The notes: generated by a model not told the origin, from the sequence alone. 64,000 nt of DNA from Wolfiporia cocos (GCA_029448655.1 JACCLO010000001.1:4402001-4466000); one strand, 5' to 3'; positions 21,685 through 33,714 are shown, counted from the stretch's first letter. Translations and numbers: made by a program.

Positions 21685-23128
21685 CTACACCTTCAGCGCC
21701 TTGATGGACTTGCCCATGGCGATAGCAATCCACTCCCCGGGCGCTGTGTGCCCCGACGGCATCGACATGGCCGCCATCTGCGGCGACCACGCGAGATTCG
21801 TGATCTCGCTTGCGCCGGTGTACGCCATGACGGGATCGGTGAGAACCCGCTTCTTGCTTTCTGGGCGTGGCGAGCTCAGCCCGGAACTGGCAGTTCGTGG
21901 CGATGAGGAGGGAATTTGAGTATGCGGTGACAGGTCCCATAGAAGTAGTTGACAGTCGTCCCCTGGCGCGGAATGATAAGCTACCCAATGCAATTGGACT
22001 TCGAGTAAGGACGTACCTGCTGTTGCCAACAGAGGGTTGGTGGTCGAGCCCCAGCCAAGCGCAGTCACCGGTGCGCGGTGTGCCTTGAGCTCCATAACAG
22101 GCTGTCCTGGATGGCGCATGTCGAGAATCTGCACCTCCGAGCCGTCCATGTGGAACGTCGACATGTAGTTCGAGTCGGCGGGGTTGAACGCGATCCTGAG
22201 CAGCGGCGACGTGGGCGGGCGCGCGGTCGTCGAGAACTCGGTCTGCGGCGGCGCAGGCATGTTCTTCGGCGCAGGCGTCTCGTATAGGATCGTCGAGTGC
22301 TCGAGCGAGCGGAGGTCGAACGCGCGCAGCGAGCCGTCCGCGCCAACGGAGACGAAGATGTCGACCGACTGCGGGAGCCACGCGACGTCGTACACCTCGC
22401 GGTCGTGCGCGATGAGCTGCGTGATCGCGGTCGCGGTGTCGATGTTCCACACCGTGCACGTCGTGTCGATCGACGACGTCACGACCATGCTCGGCGACTT
22501 CTCGTTCCACGAGAAGTTGGTCAGCGGCGCGCCCGTCGAGTGGTTCTGCACCTTGCTTTGCTGGTTCGCGGCCCCGTGAACAGTGAGCACCGGGCACGAC
22601 GAGCGAGTGGCACACGCACCCCAGACAGCGCCGTCTTCAGCGTGAGCCGGTGCCCGCCCCCGCTCGCTTGGCGTCCGACGTACGACGACAGCGCGGACTG
22701 CGCATCGCTCGTGTACTCCCAGATCCGCAGCGCGTCGCCCGTCGTCGCGAGCAGCTCCGTCGTCGCCGCCTTCTGGCTCCACGCGTAGCTCGCCGCGGAC
22801 GCGGGCTGCCACTGCAAGCTCGTCGCCGGGTAGCCGTGCGGCGCCTCGACGAGCGTGACAAAGTCGGGGTATTCTGTGTAGTCGTCCTCGACGAGCACGC
22901 GCTCGTCTTGCAGGCCCACGATGGCGATCCGATTCCGGGAGTCGTCCGTCAGCGACGAGATACCCAGTCGGAACGCCGACCGCGGTCGCAGCTGCGAACC
23001 TGGTGCGACGGTCTTGCACCAGTCGAGGGCATAGACAGGCCCTAGATTTCGTTAGAAGATTCATATTAAGAGCACGCGTGAGGGAACTGACAAGGGGCTT
23101 CATAATTAAGTAGAGTGGTTTGTGTCAT
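21685..23128 (-). CDS. DCAF7: WD40-repeat protein of the DCAF7/WDR68 (HAN11/TTG1) family
   Basis: A seven-bladed beta-propeller scaffold. In animals and plants the family binds DYRK/HIPK kinases, CUL4-DDB1 and transcription factors. The first exon (23128-23092) and second (from 23041) join in phase to MTQTTLLNYEAPWPVYALDW, the conserved YEAPWxVYAxxW start. Later blocks include ATTGDALRIWEY, SSIDTTCTVWNIDTATAITQ, QLIAHDREVYDVAW, VSVGADGSLRAFDLRSLEHS, HMDGSEVQILDMRHPGQPV and the end GEWIAIAMGKSIKALKV; all are close to the animal protein. Internal introns lie near 22604-22550 and 22020-21950, the latter in frame. An insertion with a Ser/Pro-rich stretch (PSSSPRTASSGLSSPRPE) precedes the last blade. 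The stop is TAG at 21687-21685. The neighbours give no functional clue. Confidence 0.92.
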
Positions 23129-23610
23129 GATATCAGCAGCTCGGCGAGCTGACGATAGTAAGATTGATGAAGAGATCTTCCGGAGCCCCAGCAAGCAATC
23201 GATCCACACAAAGCGAGTATACAGTGGTGTTCGAAGCACATTTCGTCTCGCGGAGATCAGAGGCGGTAGCCAGTGTGGCTTCAGTGATCGCGAACACGTG
23301 TTTATTAGCCTTCCGAATGCATACAGCCTCCGCGTATTCTGGGGTGCCATATACCCATGGACAGAGGTGCTCGATGCAATCAAATGCGCACTTCGATCCA
23401 AATCGTTCGATATGCAGAGCAGGTCCATTGCACGGGTAATAAGTATAATACAGTATGCAGTACCGAATCACAACATCGAAGCATGATAAGTCATTAGTAA
23501 ATTACTGTGTCTCATACACGGTAAAATACACCAGCGAGCCCAAGCGAAAGTCGAGGATACCGCGACACCGCTTGGGTAGCAGGTCAGCACAAGGCCTGGA
23601 CAGGGGTCGC
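23129..23610. other. Intergenic region upstream of the WD40 gene
   Basis: About 480 bp with overlapping unconserved ORFs only. Includes the sugar transporter 3' UTR. Confidence 0.4.
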
Positions 23611-25794
23611 CTATGCGTGTCCCATGCCGCCGGGCGCATAGTGCTTCTCGCCAATCGCGCCCTCGTGCTCGTACAGCGGCGGGAGGTCAGGGACGTCCAT
23701 ACGGAGGATATGCCTCTTGATGTTATGTGGAAGCGCGCGCATCTGGTACGCGGCGTGCACACGCGTCGGCACGGAGAACACCTGGTCGAGCTCCTCAAGC
23801 GAGAGCGACTTGGTCTCGGGCACGAAGAGCAGGATTGCGAAGAAGCCGAACACATTCCAGCCCGCGTACCATCCGAACGCGCCCTGAGGCGTGAAAGCGC
23901 CAAGCAGTCGGGGGAAGGTGAACGCGACGACGAAGTTGCTGAAGAGGCGGTGAGCTTGGGGAATGTGAAACAAAGCGGATCAAACTTACAAGAACCACAG
24001 CACAGCCGTCGCGAAGGACATGCCGACATCACGCACGTAGAGCGGGAACGCCTCGGCGGAGTACGTGAACGGCACCGGTCCCTCTCCGGGCGAGTAGCAG
24101 ATCGTGTACAGATAGATACCAAGCGCGACAACCCCGATTTGCGCATGGCCGGCGGGGATAAAGAACGAGAATCCAGTCATGAGCAGGAATACCGCCATGA
24201 GCGGGAAGGTCGTGAGCAGCAAGTTGCGACGACCGAACGTGTCAATCGTCCAGACGGCAGGGAAGGCAAATACCCAGTTGAGCATGCCGAAGCCCCATGA
24301 CGCGATGAGCGCCTGCTGGTTCGTGTAGCCGGCATCGGTGAAGATGCTGGAAGAGTAGTACGCGATGACATTGATACCGCAGAACTGCTGCATGAACATG
24401 ACGATGAAGGACGCGAGGGCGGCACGACGGTTGCGAGGGACGGTGAAGAGCTCCTTAAGGCGGTTGCGGCCGGTGAAAGCCTCAGCCTCAGCTTCGAGCA
24501 AGACGTGAATGTCTGTAAATCATGATCAGTACCTCGAGTGTAGTTCGATGCTTGTGTGCACATACAGTAGAGGTCGCGAGCAGCTTGCAGAGGGCTGTTC
24601 CGTAGGCGGAGGAGAGACTCGTACGCCTTATCGTAGCGGCCCTTACCCATGAGCCAACGAGGGGACTCGGGGCACAAGAAGACTTGCGCCATAATGAAAA
24701 GAGCGGGCACACCAGCCTAAACAAAATTGGTCAGTCTCTGCGTATAACCGCTAATAACGACTCACGCTACCAAGCATCAACCGCCAGTTCAGACCGGTGA
24801 CGTGCGGCTTGTCTGGAACTGAGTAGAAGGCTAGATCACAGACATAGCCGAACATGATACCGAAAGCGGTCCACATCTGCCTGTACGCATGTGAGAAACT
24901 ACGAATTCAAGAGTCCCCAAATTTACTCACCACATCATGACGAGCGCTCCACGAATGGTCGGTGGCGCGCACTCCGCAGCATACACTGGGACGGTCGCAC
25001 TCTTAGGGCCAATACCGAATCCAAGGAAGAATCGGGCAATGAACAAATGCCACCAGGTATTGGTGAGGCCTTGCCAGATACACGTGATGAAAGACACGAA
25101 AGCACTGATGAAGATCGTGCCGCGACGGCCAAAGTAGCGGTTCATTGGCGCAGACACCCAGGAACCGATGAGACCACAGCATAGCTGAAGATCTAGTCAG
25201 TATGCGCGCATACTTATAGGAAAGGTTATACTCACATATGGTGCCGAGTTCACCAACCCTAGCAACCATTGATGTTGGCTAGCGTTGGGGCCAGTGAGTG
25301 AAATGCCAAATTGGTCCTGGAAGAATAGATTGGCGCCATTGATGACCGCCTCGTCCATCTGATGCGGCAGGATTTAATCAAACAATGGCGTCACAGCGAT
25401 AATGCTAACTCACCCCTTGAACCGCAGCAGCCATTGAACACAAAATAACGAGGTAGTATAGCTGAATCGGCTGGCGCCACTTGTGCGTGATCTCTCTTCG
25501 AAGGACCTCCTTGTCCTCCTCAGACAGGTACGTGAGGGATTCGAATCCCGATGGGTCCTGGGCCACAAGGGCACCCTTCTTGAATACCTCGGTGAGGTGA
25601 CCGAGACCATGGTGTTTGGCGAACGCCGCAGCGTCGGCCATCAACTGTTCGTGTGGAATACCCTCGAGAGGGTTTGCGAGCCGCGCATTTGGATTGCTCG
25701 CGACATTGACGCGGTCGAGGTGCTTGACCTCCTCCTTGCCATCCTCGTCGGAGATGGAGTCGGCTTTGCTTTGGATGGGTTTTTCTGAAGACAT
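23611..25794 (-). CDS. MFS sugar transporter
   Basis: A twelve-helix major facilitator of the sugar-transporter family, acting as a proton-coupled uptake carrier in the plasma membrane. The long cytosolic N-terminus includes [20 protein letters not shown] and [20 protein letters not shown]. Family motifs in order are [20 protein letters not shown] (GRR loop 2-3), [108 protein letters not shown] and [20 protein letters not shown] (PETKxxxLEE). It resembles fungal carriers starting [15 protein letters not shown]; the substrate cannot be read from sequence. Several introns of about 50 nt are present. The start is placed at 25794 ([13 protein letters not shown]). An in-frame ATG at 25833 would add 13 residues. 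Confidence 0.93.
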
Positions 25795-28531
25795 GATGGA
25801 AATCGTTGAGGGCGTGAAAGGGTCGTAGTCCAAGTTAATGGACGGCGGCGGGGGGCACGGGGACGCGGTAACATAGTGCGGGGCGGGGGCTTAAATAGTT
25901 CTCCGCAGGTGTATGTTAGTGTGGTAGGCGCCGCTCCGCTCGCGTAGGACAAAGACGTTGGACGCCGGGTGTTTTTGGGGTTCATATCAGCATCTGCCGC
26001 TTATAGAAGAACCCGGCACCGATGGTGTGGATTACCCCGCGCGGCGCACATGGAACGTCGCTACCCCACAGCGACCCAAGCGTGTGCCTAGCTTCCCCGA
26101 CTTCTCCCCCCGCATCGCCCGCCCTGCAGCGTGCGATGCTTCTCCGTCCCCCGCGCACACCCCGCGCCACCATTCCACATATCCTGCAGCAACATACACT
26201 CTGCCTTATCGGCTGCTATTGTTCGCCCTCCGACCCGTCGCGGACGCACAAGCTCCGGCGCTGCCGAGCGCCATGCCAAGACTAAAATAAACATTTACGA
26301 GATGCCATCATCCAGCATCGAATCCGTCCTCCTCTTGCTCCGCACGGCCAGTCCGTCATCCGTCGTCGCACTCACAAAACACTGATCTTCTCTCACTAGG
26401 TAACGTCATATGCTCCGGAATGAGCCGCATCCTCACCGCGTTCTTCCCTTTTGTCGTTTCACACGGGGCGACGCTAACTGAGTTAGAATGTTTGATCGAG
26501 GTCAGCTGCACACCAACAGCGCGGGCGGCCCGGGAAGCAAAGATCCGCCCTTAGCCGATTCAGGGATGTGTGCAGGAACACAGCTTGGTCGTTGTGAGGT
26601 GGCGCCATGGCCCAGGCTTCTCCTCCGCACTTTTCTCGAGGCACACCGACGCAGCACGGGCGCGCTCCAGCAAAGCGCTGGCCTTTGTGGAGCTTGTCAG
26701 ATTAGGCGCCGAATGTCGGGAGTTTGATATCGTTGCCTCTTGCGGTTGCAAGACCTTCTCGGCCCGAACCCCGCAAGCCAAATATAGCCACTCCTTGGCT
26801 TTACAATTTATCCTGCAATTTCCCGGCTCACGGACGTCTGACTCATTGACGCCACAAGCAGTTTGATCTCCGCATAAAGCCGTCAACCATGATTACCAGT
26901 GCCGATATGCTTTGAATTAGGCAGCTACATACGGGGTGTTGAATAATATGTATCACAACGTACAGTGGTCACCTGAGCAGTCGTTCCTGTAAATGCAAGA
27001 TCGGCACGTCAGGTGGGCGCGTGGTCTTTTCCCAGGGGCAAGCTTGCACTCGTCCCCGCATCGTGGCGATTCCGCACGATATCGCGATCAGGCAACCACA
27101 CCTCGCAGCGCGGCGGCACCCTTTTTGATGGACGCGGATCGCTAGCGCCTGCGACCCGGAGGACGTCGGACATCGCCTTGCGACCTCCCTAGTTGCCTTG
27201 TGCGGCATAATTTGATACTTGCTGACGGCGTGGGAGGATGCCCGAACGCCGCTGATACATACATGTTGTGGCGAAGAGGAGAAGCTCTGCGCGAAGTTGC
27301 GGGTGTGAAGGGCAGACTAGACCGTGCGGGGCGAGGCCCTCATAACGGTGAGGCTGCCTCCAGAACAGGGGCTAACGAAGTGGAAGTGGGACGGCTTCAG
27401 CCTATGGCGTGCAGCCAGCTCGTGCAGAAAGAACGGCTTTGCCTATACGATCTGTGGCATAACGTTAATGCCGAACTGCAGTCCCTCAGAGACCCTTCAT
27501 CAAGAATTGATACCGCACCCAGGACACATCCGCACCCAAGACACGTCCGCACCCGTTTATTCATTTTTCGTCGTCCGCGAAGGATGAAGCAGCCGATCAA
27601 CGTATCAACACCGTCTATGGCCACCACTAGCGCCGCAGGTAATACCCTGCGTGTCCGCAGTACGCAAATAAACACTGTTCACCACCATCATGATGAAACC
27701 GAGCTCACGCGCCAAGCACCGCGAGAAGCAGCATATGACGACACCGCGCGGCGGCACGGCGGGCGGCAGAGGTCCCATCTCGTCTGATGCTGCGAAGCAG
27801 CTCCGCGGGCGCGCACGCCTTCGCGCCTTCCCTTCCCCGAACACGGCGGAGGAGTGCGCGAGGCAAGTCGTCCACACTGCTACCGCAGCGGGACCCGGAG
27901 AACCCACACCCAAATCCCCGGTGCACACGGTAGACTTGGCGTTGGTGCGTATAAGGCAGCCTATTGGCCATGCACCGCCCCCCTTCTTCCATACCAGCAC
28001 AGGACTGCAAGTCAAATGCCACAGCAGGCCACTCGGCCGCCCACCGCCCTGTAATTGGGAGGGGGACAGCGGGCGCGGCGATGTGGACAGCTCGCCATCG
28101 CGAGTAGCGTGCCACTGTGGAGTGCCATATTTTGACTTCGTTCTCGGCTGGCGTGTGCGTGGCTTCGAAGAATCCATCAGGGTCTGAATAAGATCTAGGG
28201 GATCGCAAATAGCTACGCCACCTTTATTGATACGCGCAGCCCTCCGCCATTGTCATACTAAATTGCGTTAAACCGTGCTGGGCGCACGATTGTTGAGATT
28301 GTGAATTTGCTGCTCTCTCCCGCCTTCGCTCCATCTGGATCCGCGGTTCGCGTTGTGAGGGCGCAATGTATTTGTCTGATTTCCGTTGCACGACTCGCGT
28401 CCCCGAAGAGATAAGTTAGAATCAGGATCAAGCCACTGCAGTAGCCACCTGCTGACCTGGCCGATCTGAGAAAAGCCGATGGTTGTTTGCTGTTTGAAAT
28501 CTCATTCTGACGATATCGATATTCTTGGTGC
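25795..28531. other. Long region without a supported gene
   Basis: About 2.7 kb between the sugar transporter start and the cysteine-rich pseudogene. Open frames on both strands at 27605-28208 reach 165-190 codons, but they overlap each other and have low-complexity, arginine-rich content, so I take them as GC-driven. The first 300 bp are presumably the transporter promoter. No repeat or RNA gene seen. Confidence 0.4.
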
Positions 28532-28538
28532 TATATAA
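28532..28538 (+). promoter_or_regulatory. TATA box upstream of the cysteine-rich protein pseudogene
   Basis: TATATAA about 115 nt before the remnant ATG at 28647. The core promoter still looks intact. Confidence 0.4.
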
Positions 28539-28646
28539 CTGCTCGCACAGTGCAGTGGCGCACATAAAATGTACCCAGAATCAACGCTCACTCAAGTATA
28601 CCTTGTTTCTCCCTATCTCTTACCCTCGCGTCTACCGTATCCGCCC

Positions 28647-28954
28647 ATGAACTTGACTAGTTGACAGCCCGCCCATCCTCGCTGCACTGGTCCTCGCTGT
28701 CGCACTCGCTGTCCAGGCAGATCTCGCCGCATATGGCGCCTGTCAGTCTGGTATGGGGTCGCAGCTCGGTCTCTTATACACATGCTCGTAAAATCCCGTG
28801 CAGGATGCAACACGTTGGCTGTGGCTTGCTGTGCAGCAGACGGCTTCCACTTCGGTACCGTCGCCGCCGGCGCCGGTGAGCCCCCACAGTACTGGCACTT
28901 AGCACTTGCTCTGCAACCTGCGCATCTGTCGCGCTCCTGGCTCCTACCCAGTAG
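28647..28954 (+). pseudogene. Broken gene for a small cysteine-rich secreted protein
   Basis: Remnant of the Agaricomycete family of roughly 80-100 residue secreted proteins sometimes annotated as zygote-specific or cysteine-rich proteins. A signal-peptide core (ILAALVLAVALAVQAD) leads into LAAYGACQSG, and a phase-correct intron (GTATGG...GTGCAG) joins to CNTLAVACCAADGFHFGTVA and AGAG. The expected ending SATCASVALLAPTQ with TAG (28952-28954) is present, but in another frame. Two breaks are visible: the only upstream ATG (28647) is out of frame with the signal core and meets TGA after five codons, and a one-base shift after AGAG (about 28877-28890) separates the two halves. A very short intron there (14 nt) would be needed otherwise. 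Sequencing error could explain one lesion, less easily both. Confidence 0.65.
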
Positions 28955-29434
28955 ATAGGTCCGAGCTGACGGCGACACGTACATGGACGGCTCTTATTGC
29001 GGCGCACCCACATTCTGATGCAGTCGCTCGATGCTCGCGAATTTAGAGATCCTCCACGCCGATGACGGCCTTGTTGCAAAATCCGGGCTGGCTGAGATGT
29101 CGAGGCGTCGTCATGTTTTGTACCATGAGCTTGTACGATTAGCATCAATAATATCGGTTGAAAGATGTCCTCCAGAATGATGCAATGCGCGATTAAAAGG
29201 CATTGACATTAGGGACCGGCAAGACCGTAGCTGGGGCCGGGGACTCGATGACTCACATTGGAACGCTCAAAATGTGATCCGACATCCCATGTTCAATTGA
29301 TGCCCGAAGACGACCCAAAGCGCCTCCACAACTTACCTTCCAAGCGCGATAGACAACGGGGGTTACAGCATCCAAATGTATCCATATCCATATTATAAGC
29401 GTAGTGCACCAAATACAATATGGCAGCAAGATGA
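28955..29434. other. Intergenic region downstream of MPC2
   Basis: Includes the MPC2 3' UTR. Short ORFs only; nothing recognised. Confidence 0.35.
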
Positions 29435-30170
29435 TCATGCGGCACTGGTGACCGGCCCAGTCTTTTGCGTTGTAAGCTCGGCAACAGGTGCAGGACCGAA
29501 CATCTCTGCGACGGGGTCCTTCTGTGTGCGCTGGTAGCTGATGCGGACAAAGGACGATGCTCAGCGCTTTTACAGATTTTGTGCCATGAACAGTACACTT
29601 ACTGCCAGATGCGCGCCAGCTGGCCGAGGCCGGTCGAACCGACGAATAGGTTGACCTATAGTTGTGTCGGATCACATGGAATCCTTCGTGAGGAAGTATG
29701 TGGTACTCACGGCGGCAAGACTGTAGTTGACTGGGGTGATGACGAAAGAGTACCGCACCCAGATGAACCCAGTCGCAGTGAGAGCTACAGTGACAACGGT
29801 GGCAGGCGTACGGTGAGGGAGGCAGTTAAGTTGCATTTGAGCAAAGAAGAGTTTGAAAGTAAACAGGCTCCAGCGCACCGAGATTTTGGGATACACTCAG
29901 CTTCTCAGCAGGCCGTGAGAGATCCTTCACGCCCGCCGCGACAAGACACCACTTCATAATCGGCGCCCAGAAGAACACGGTCTTCGGGCCTGCAGAGTTC
30001 CATAGCCAAAATCAAGCCCAATAGTACCGGGTCCAGAATATGGGGTGTCGCGGCACGATCTAGGTCAGCGCTGATCGCGTGCGGGGTTGGTGGACTCGGT
30101 GCGTACCCGCAGGATGGTTCATGAGCTGCTGGAACTTGGATGCGCCGGCAGATGCTGCTGCTCCAGACAT
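29435..30170 (-). CDS. MPC2: Mitochondrial pyruvate carrier subunit 2
   Basis: Inner-membrane subunit that pairs with MPC1 to import pyruvate into the mitochondrial matrix. Exons on the minus strand join to about 135 residues. The start MSGAAASAGASKFQQLMNHP joins AGPKTVFFWAPIMKWCLVAA, GVKDLSRPAEKLSVSQNL, ALTATGFIWVRYSFVITPVN and YSLAAVNLFVGSTGLGQLAR, then a tail ending TGPVTSAA with TGA at 29437-29435. The blocks GPKTVFFWAP, KDLxRPAEKLSxSQN and WxRYSxVITPxNY are the MPC family signature. Amphipathic helix and transmembrane segments fall in the usual order. Introns are short with clear ends; the exon encoding NLFVGSTGLGQLARIW is bounded by CTATAG| and |GTAAGT. Confidence 0.93.
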
Positions 30171-30459
30171 GGTGGCAGGAGTGGAGGTAGTGGGGAATGG
30201 GCTGCGGGGAGGCGTTGAGGACGTGGGTCGATGTTAGTCAATGTGCGTGAGTCCACGCGCCTATCCTGAGCGCGGGCGCTTGTATTACTGGCACGTGTTA
30301 CTAGACGCTCGCTATATGCTGCGGCATGCGCGATCGTGGCCTTCGTCACAGTTGTGCTCGACCCGCGACGTATCAGCTCACACTTCACCGTTCTCGAGCT
30401 AAATAGACTCGAGAGGACTCGAACAAGCATCACAAAGCGCAGCTTCCACTTAGATCGCG

Positions 30460-31194
30460 ATGGCCGATGCGATTCCTGAATTCCTAGATCCCCTCCTTGA
30501 CGAACTCTCCTTGTACCTCCCATTGCCCGTCTATTATGTAGTGGAGAGGCTCATATCCAACTTCATAAATCTGATACACTCTCTGCTTCACGCTGTGAAA
30601 ACACTTGTCTCCTCCGATCCATCCAATCTGGATACTCAAAAAATCCTGCCGCCCATCATCACTTTGCTGGCAGCATATCTCGCGCTGCTCAGCTTCTACC
30701 GCACAGCAAGCTGGGCAATCCGTACCACACTCTGGTTTGCTAAGTGGGGTGCCATCCTCTCTGTTATCACTGCAGGAACTGGGTGGTATCTGGGGAATAT
30801 GCACGCGAATGGGGAGAACGGCGTCGGTGGCCTTCTCAACGGCGTCTTGCCGGCGGCCGGCGGCATGCTTCTCAACGTGCTCAATGGCCAGGACCAAGAT
30901 GCCGCGGGATCGCTGGGATCGACCCGCGCTCGATCACCGCGTCCGAAGGCATGGGAGTCGTGGGACAAACATCAGGAGTGGCAGTATCATGATAACGCGC
31001 GGGATGAGGACCATGGCGCGGAGGGAGACTTGCAGCAGGTCTTCAGGGAGGTGATCGGGGCGGTGGGGCGCACGGTGAATGAGGGCAGTTGGTGGGAGGC
31101 TGCCAAGGGGGCTGTAGACGAGATAACCCGGGGCCGGCAGGGACGAGAGACACGCGCAGAACGGAGGGCACAAGCGAAGGCAGGTGCGAGATGA
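30460..31194 (+). CDS. APQ12: APQ12-like membrane protein (nuclear envelope/pore biogenesis)
   Basis: A single-exon 244-residue protein. The N-terminal third has an amphipathic start (DAIPEFLDPLLDELSLYLPL), then PIITLLAAYLALLSFYRTAS and IRTTLWFAKWGAILSVITAG. The two hydrophobic segments are separated by a short YRTxSWxIRTxLWFxKWG loop, which fits fungal APQ12 proteins. These are ER/nuclear-envelope proteins linked to membrane fluidity and nuclear pore assembly. The C-terminal half is hydrophilic, with EWQYHDNARDEDHGAEGDLQ and a basic end (RGRQGRETRAERRAQAKAG). The assignment rests on the membrane-pair pattern, not a full alignment. It is transcribed divergently from MPC2, about 290 bp apart. 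Confidence 0.65.
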   Translation: MADAIPEFLDPLLDELSLYLPLPVYYVVERLISNFINLIHSLLHAVKTLVSSDPSNLDTQKILPPIITLLAAYLALLSFYRTASWAIRTTLWFAKWGAILSVITAGTGWYLGNMHANGENGVGGLLNGVLPAAGGMLLNVLNGQDQDAAGSLGSTRARSPRPKAWESWDKHQEWQYHDNARDEDHGAEGDLQQVFREVIGAVGRTVNEGSWWEAAKGAVDEITRGRQGRETRAERRAQAKAGAR

Positions 31195-32187
31195 TGTTGT
31201 CGTGCTGGATCTACTGTAATGGGTTCTTGGTAAGTCTGGTGCGAACATTCGGTAGTGCGAAGTGGTTTACTGACTTCGTGCATAGATTGTGTTCTTACTA
31301 GATCTCAGGATTGTATTGTGTCTTTCGGGAATCTATATATGTTGTTTTCGTACACAAACTGCGTACGCCGATCCGGTACGACTTCGAGAAGCGCGGCTAG
31401 CTTTGTCTGTGCGTCACTCAATTACTTTCACGAGTGGAGACCCTTTTTCGCATTCTATTAGCTCGTCGTTACGTCAAGTAACTGTGGCCGCGAACAGGTC
31501 ACGGTTCAGTTGGGTTCGTTTGGCTGACTTCTGACTTCATTCGTTCTCACTGGGGCAGGGCGTCTCACGAATGAACGTGAACATTTGAACCCCCGAATTT
31601 CTACGTGTGCGCGCCACTAGCTACATGCTTTACAGCCATTGGACCAGGTAAGTCCTCGCCCGGTGACATCCATATCACAATGCATATTCGCTTCTGTATA
31701 CCATTTTCATCGGTTCGCTAGGGACGAGACGTGGGATCACGTCACAAAATCAATCGCCAGGCGCCCAATTCGAGATCGGTTGAAGTCAGTACCGGTTCAT
31801 CTTGACACAATTCGCATATCCCAACCCGCTCTTCGGTGGCGCGGAAGCTAGGCCGAGGCTATGTGACTGGGAAGAGTGGAATCTCTGCATCGAGCGTCAC
31901 GTTTCCACGGATATCGAAAATCCATCGGCTATCCGAACTCCGCATCCCCCGATTTCGGGGTGGCAACGTCTTGAGAGCCAATCAGAAACCAAGCCGACCA
32001 TAGGCGGTACCACATTTGGTAGATGTTGAATTTCGCTTCGGAGAGTGCAAACAAGGACAAATACATAGGTTATATCATCCCTGGTGTCCGGACACAAGAA
32101 CCTTTCTCTCACTCTCCCCCTGACGTTCTACCGTCTCTCTACCCTCACGCCCTTTGCTTTTATCCCCCCACTGTATATTGTATCACC
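31195..32187. other. Intergenic region upstream of the conserved hypothetical at 32188
   Basis: About 1 kb with only short ORFs. The last 100 bp before the ATG are CT-rich (TCTCTCACTCTCCCCC), typical of a fungal leader. Confidence 0.4.
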
Positions 32188-32875
32188 ATGGGTATGAAGC
32201 GCAAGGCTGACTTCGACGATGCGTCCGTCGACATGCCTACAGTAAGTCTTGCGTGCCATCACGCGTCACATAATTTGACGCGCTCTTTCATGCGCAGAAC
32301 CTCAAGCAGCCCAGGCTCGTTGCATTCCCTACCACCGAGCTCGACAGTGATATCGCGATGTCCGACGAGTCCCACCTCGAACCTCTCTTCATCTCCATGC
32401 CTCCCTTCCACACTCGCCTCTCTTCCAATGTCAGCTACATATCGTCGAGCGCGTCCAATTCCCCGCGCAACTCCCGTGAGGATTTACGTTCTCCTGATCA
32501 CATGACTTCCGCTGAGCTATCGACACCCACCCGCATATAGCCACCTATCCTATGTTTGATCTTTACCCCACTGACGACCAGGGCTATATCGGTTCGCAAA
32601 ACCCCTTCGACGCGCCCATGTCTGAACAACCACGCTCTGTTGGCCTGCTTCAGCCTAAGAACCCCTCCTTTACTCACCATGGGTCAGTCTCTTCTGTTCT
32701 TGATTATGAATTGGAGACCGCCCATGTACTTGCATGCTGACGTTGCTTTGCCAGTGAAAATTGCTCTCAGATCCCTAAGCTACGCGTCGCCTGCTCGCCG
32801 GGACTCAACGGTCAAAGGACGATGTGGGCTCACTGCGAGCAATGCGGTGCGATCGAGATGGTACACTCCGATTGA
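32188..32875 (+). CDS. Conserved basidiomycete protein of unknown function, C-terminal CxxC
   Basis: Four exons (32188-32241, 32298-32475, 32541-32682, 32755-32875) join in phase to 164 residues. It opens MGMKRKADFDDASVDMP, with a KRK-type nuclear signal, continues NLKQPRLVAFPTTELDSDIA, and has a Ser/Pro/Asn-rich centre. It ends with two well-conserved blocks, VGLLQPKNPSFTHHGENCSQ and IPKLRVACSPGLNGQRTMWA, followed by HCEQCGAIEMVHSD. I recognise this layout from many Agaricomycete gene models but know of no function. The terminal CEQC could bind metal together with the His or upstream Cys. Nuclear location is inferred from the basic start. Confidence 0.82.
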
Positions 32876-33659
32876 ACTCCCTGAACATTGCTCGCCTCCG
32901 ATAACTCTTCTATCAACAACATTCGCGAATCACTCAAATCAGATCACTCTCCTACGTTATCGGTATTACGTCATCGACAAGAAAGCTAGAAGACTGACCA
33001 TCCGCCCCTCCATCGACTTCGCATTCCCATCCGCCATGCTCACAATGCCCTGATTGTGGACCCGGCGTCGCCATGTACTCGATGTCTCGTATCCCTTCTC
33101 CCTGCTACTCATAGGCGACAATCTTCCCTTACCTAACCGACTTGCTTGTAAGTTCTGCAGTACAGTGGTAAGCTCCCGCCATCAACCCCTCCGGCCACCA
33201 AGCTCTCGGACGGCACCGAATACCTAGTCGCCAGCTCCGGATTGTTGCCGTTTCGGTCTCGTGCTTTTGTTGTCTTGATATTTATTTCCCTTGTCATCGT
33301 CAGCTCTCGTCAACGTACCATACTCTCATCTCTGTCCGCATTGTTCATGGACCATCCGTCTATTCGGCCGTGCTCGCTGACCTAAAAATTCGCATGATGC
33401 TGTAGACCGTCCGCTTGTCCGTGTTCTGTGTGTATTAATGAAACGCAGCGCTTGCTTGTTGCTTGAATTGTGTAAGTGTGGAAACGCGATATTGATTTAT
33501 GAGAGTTTGAACGTTGAACCAGCATCCGTGGGAGATAAGGAGGCATTGAAGCTGTGCTGGCACTGACAGTTGCCACCTGAATTTGCATTGCTGGCCATGC
33601 ATTGCTGGCCAAATAAGTAGGGCGCGGTGAAATAGAGGTCGCAATTTAACAAGCCTTAT
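32876..33659. other. Intergenic region before the repeat-rich island
   Basis: 3' flank of the preceding gene. It contains a short direct repeat at 33580-33612 (GCATTGCTGGCC twice), which resembles the inner end of the dispersed repeat described at 36040-36680. Confidence 0.45.
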
Positions 33660-33714
33660 TACGTCTACATTCGAACGCCTGTTGCACCCTATGATTCAAG
33701 CCTTTTTGATGATG

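Noticed and set aside
21605..22615. 336-codon minus-strand ORF in another frame over the WD40 gene
   Set aside because: His/Arg/Ala-rich shadow; the neighbouring frame has clear DCAF7 blocks.
25530..25560. GATTCGAATCCC considered as a tRNA T-arm
   Set aside because: It lies inside the sugar transporter's first exon, antisense, and no acceptor stem or anticodon arm can be built around it.
27605..28208. Overlapping 165-190 codon ORFs on both strands
   Set aside because: No recognisable domain, no supporting intron pattern, Arg/Pro/Gly-rich; retained only as unannotated sequence.
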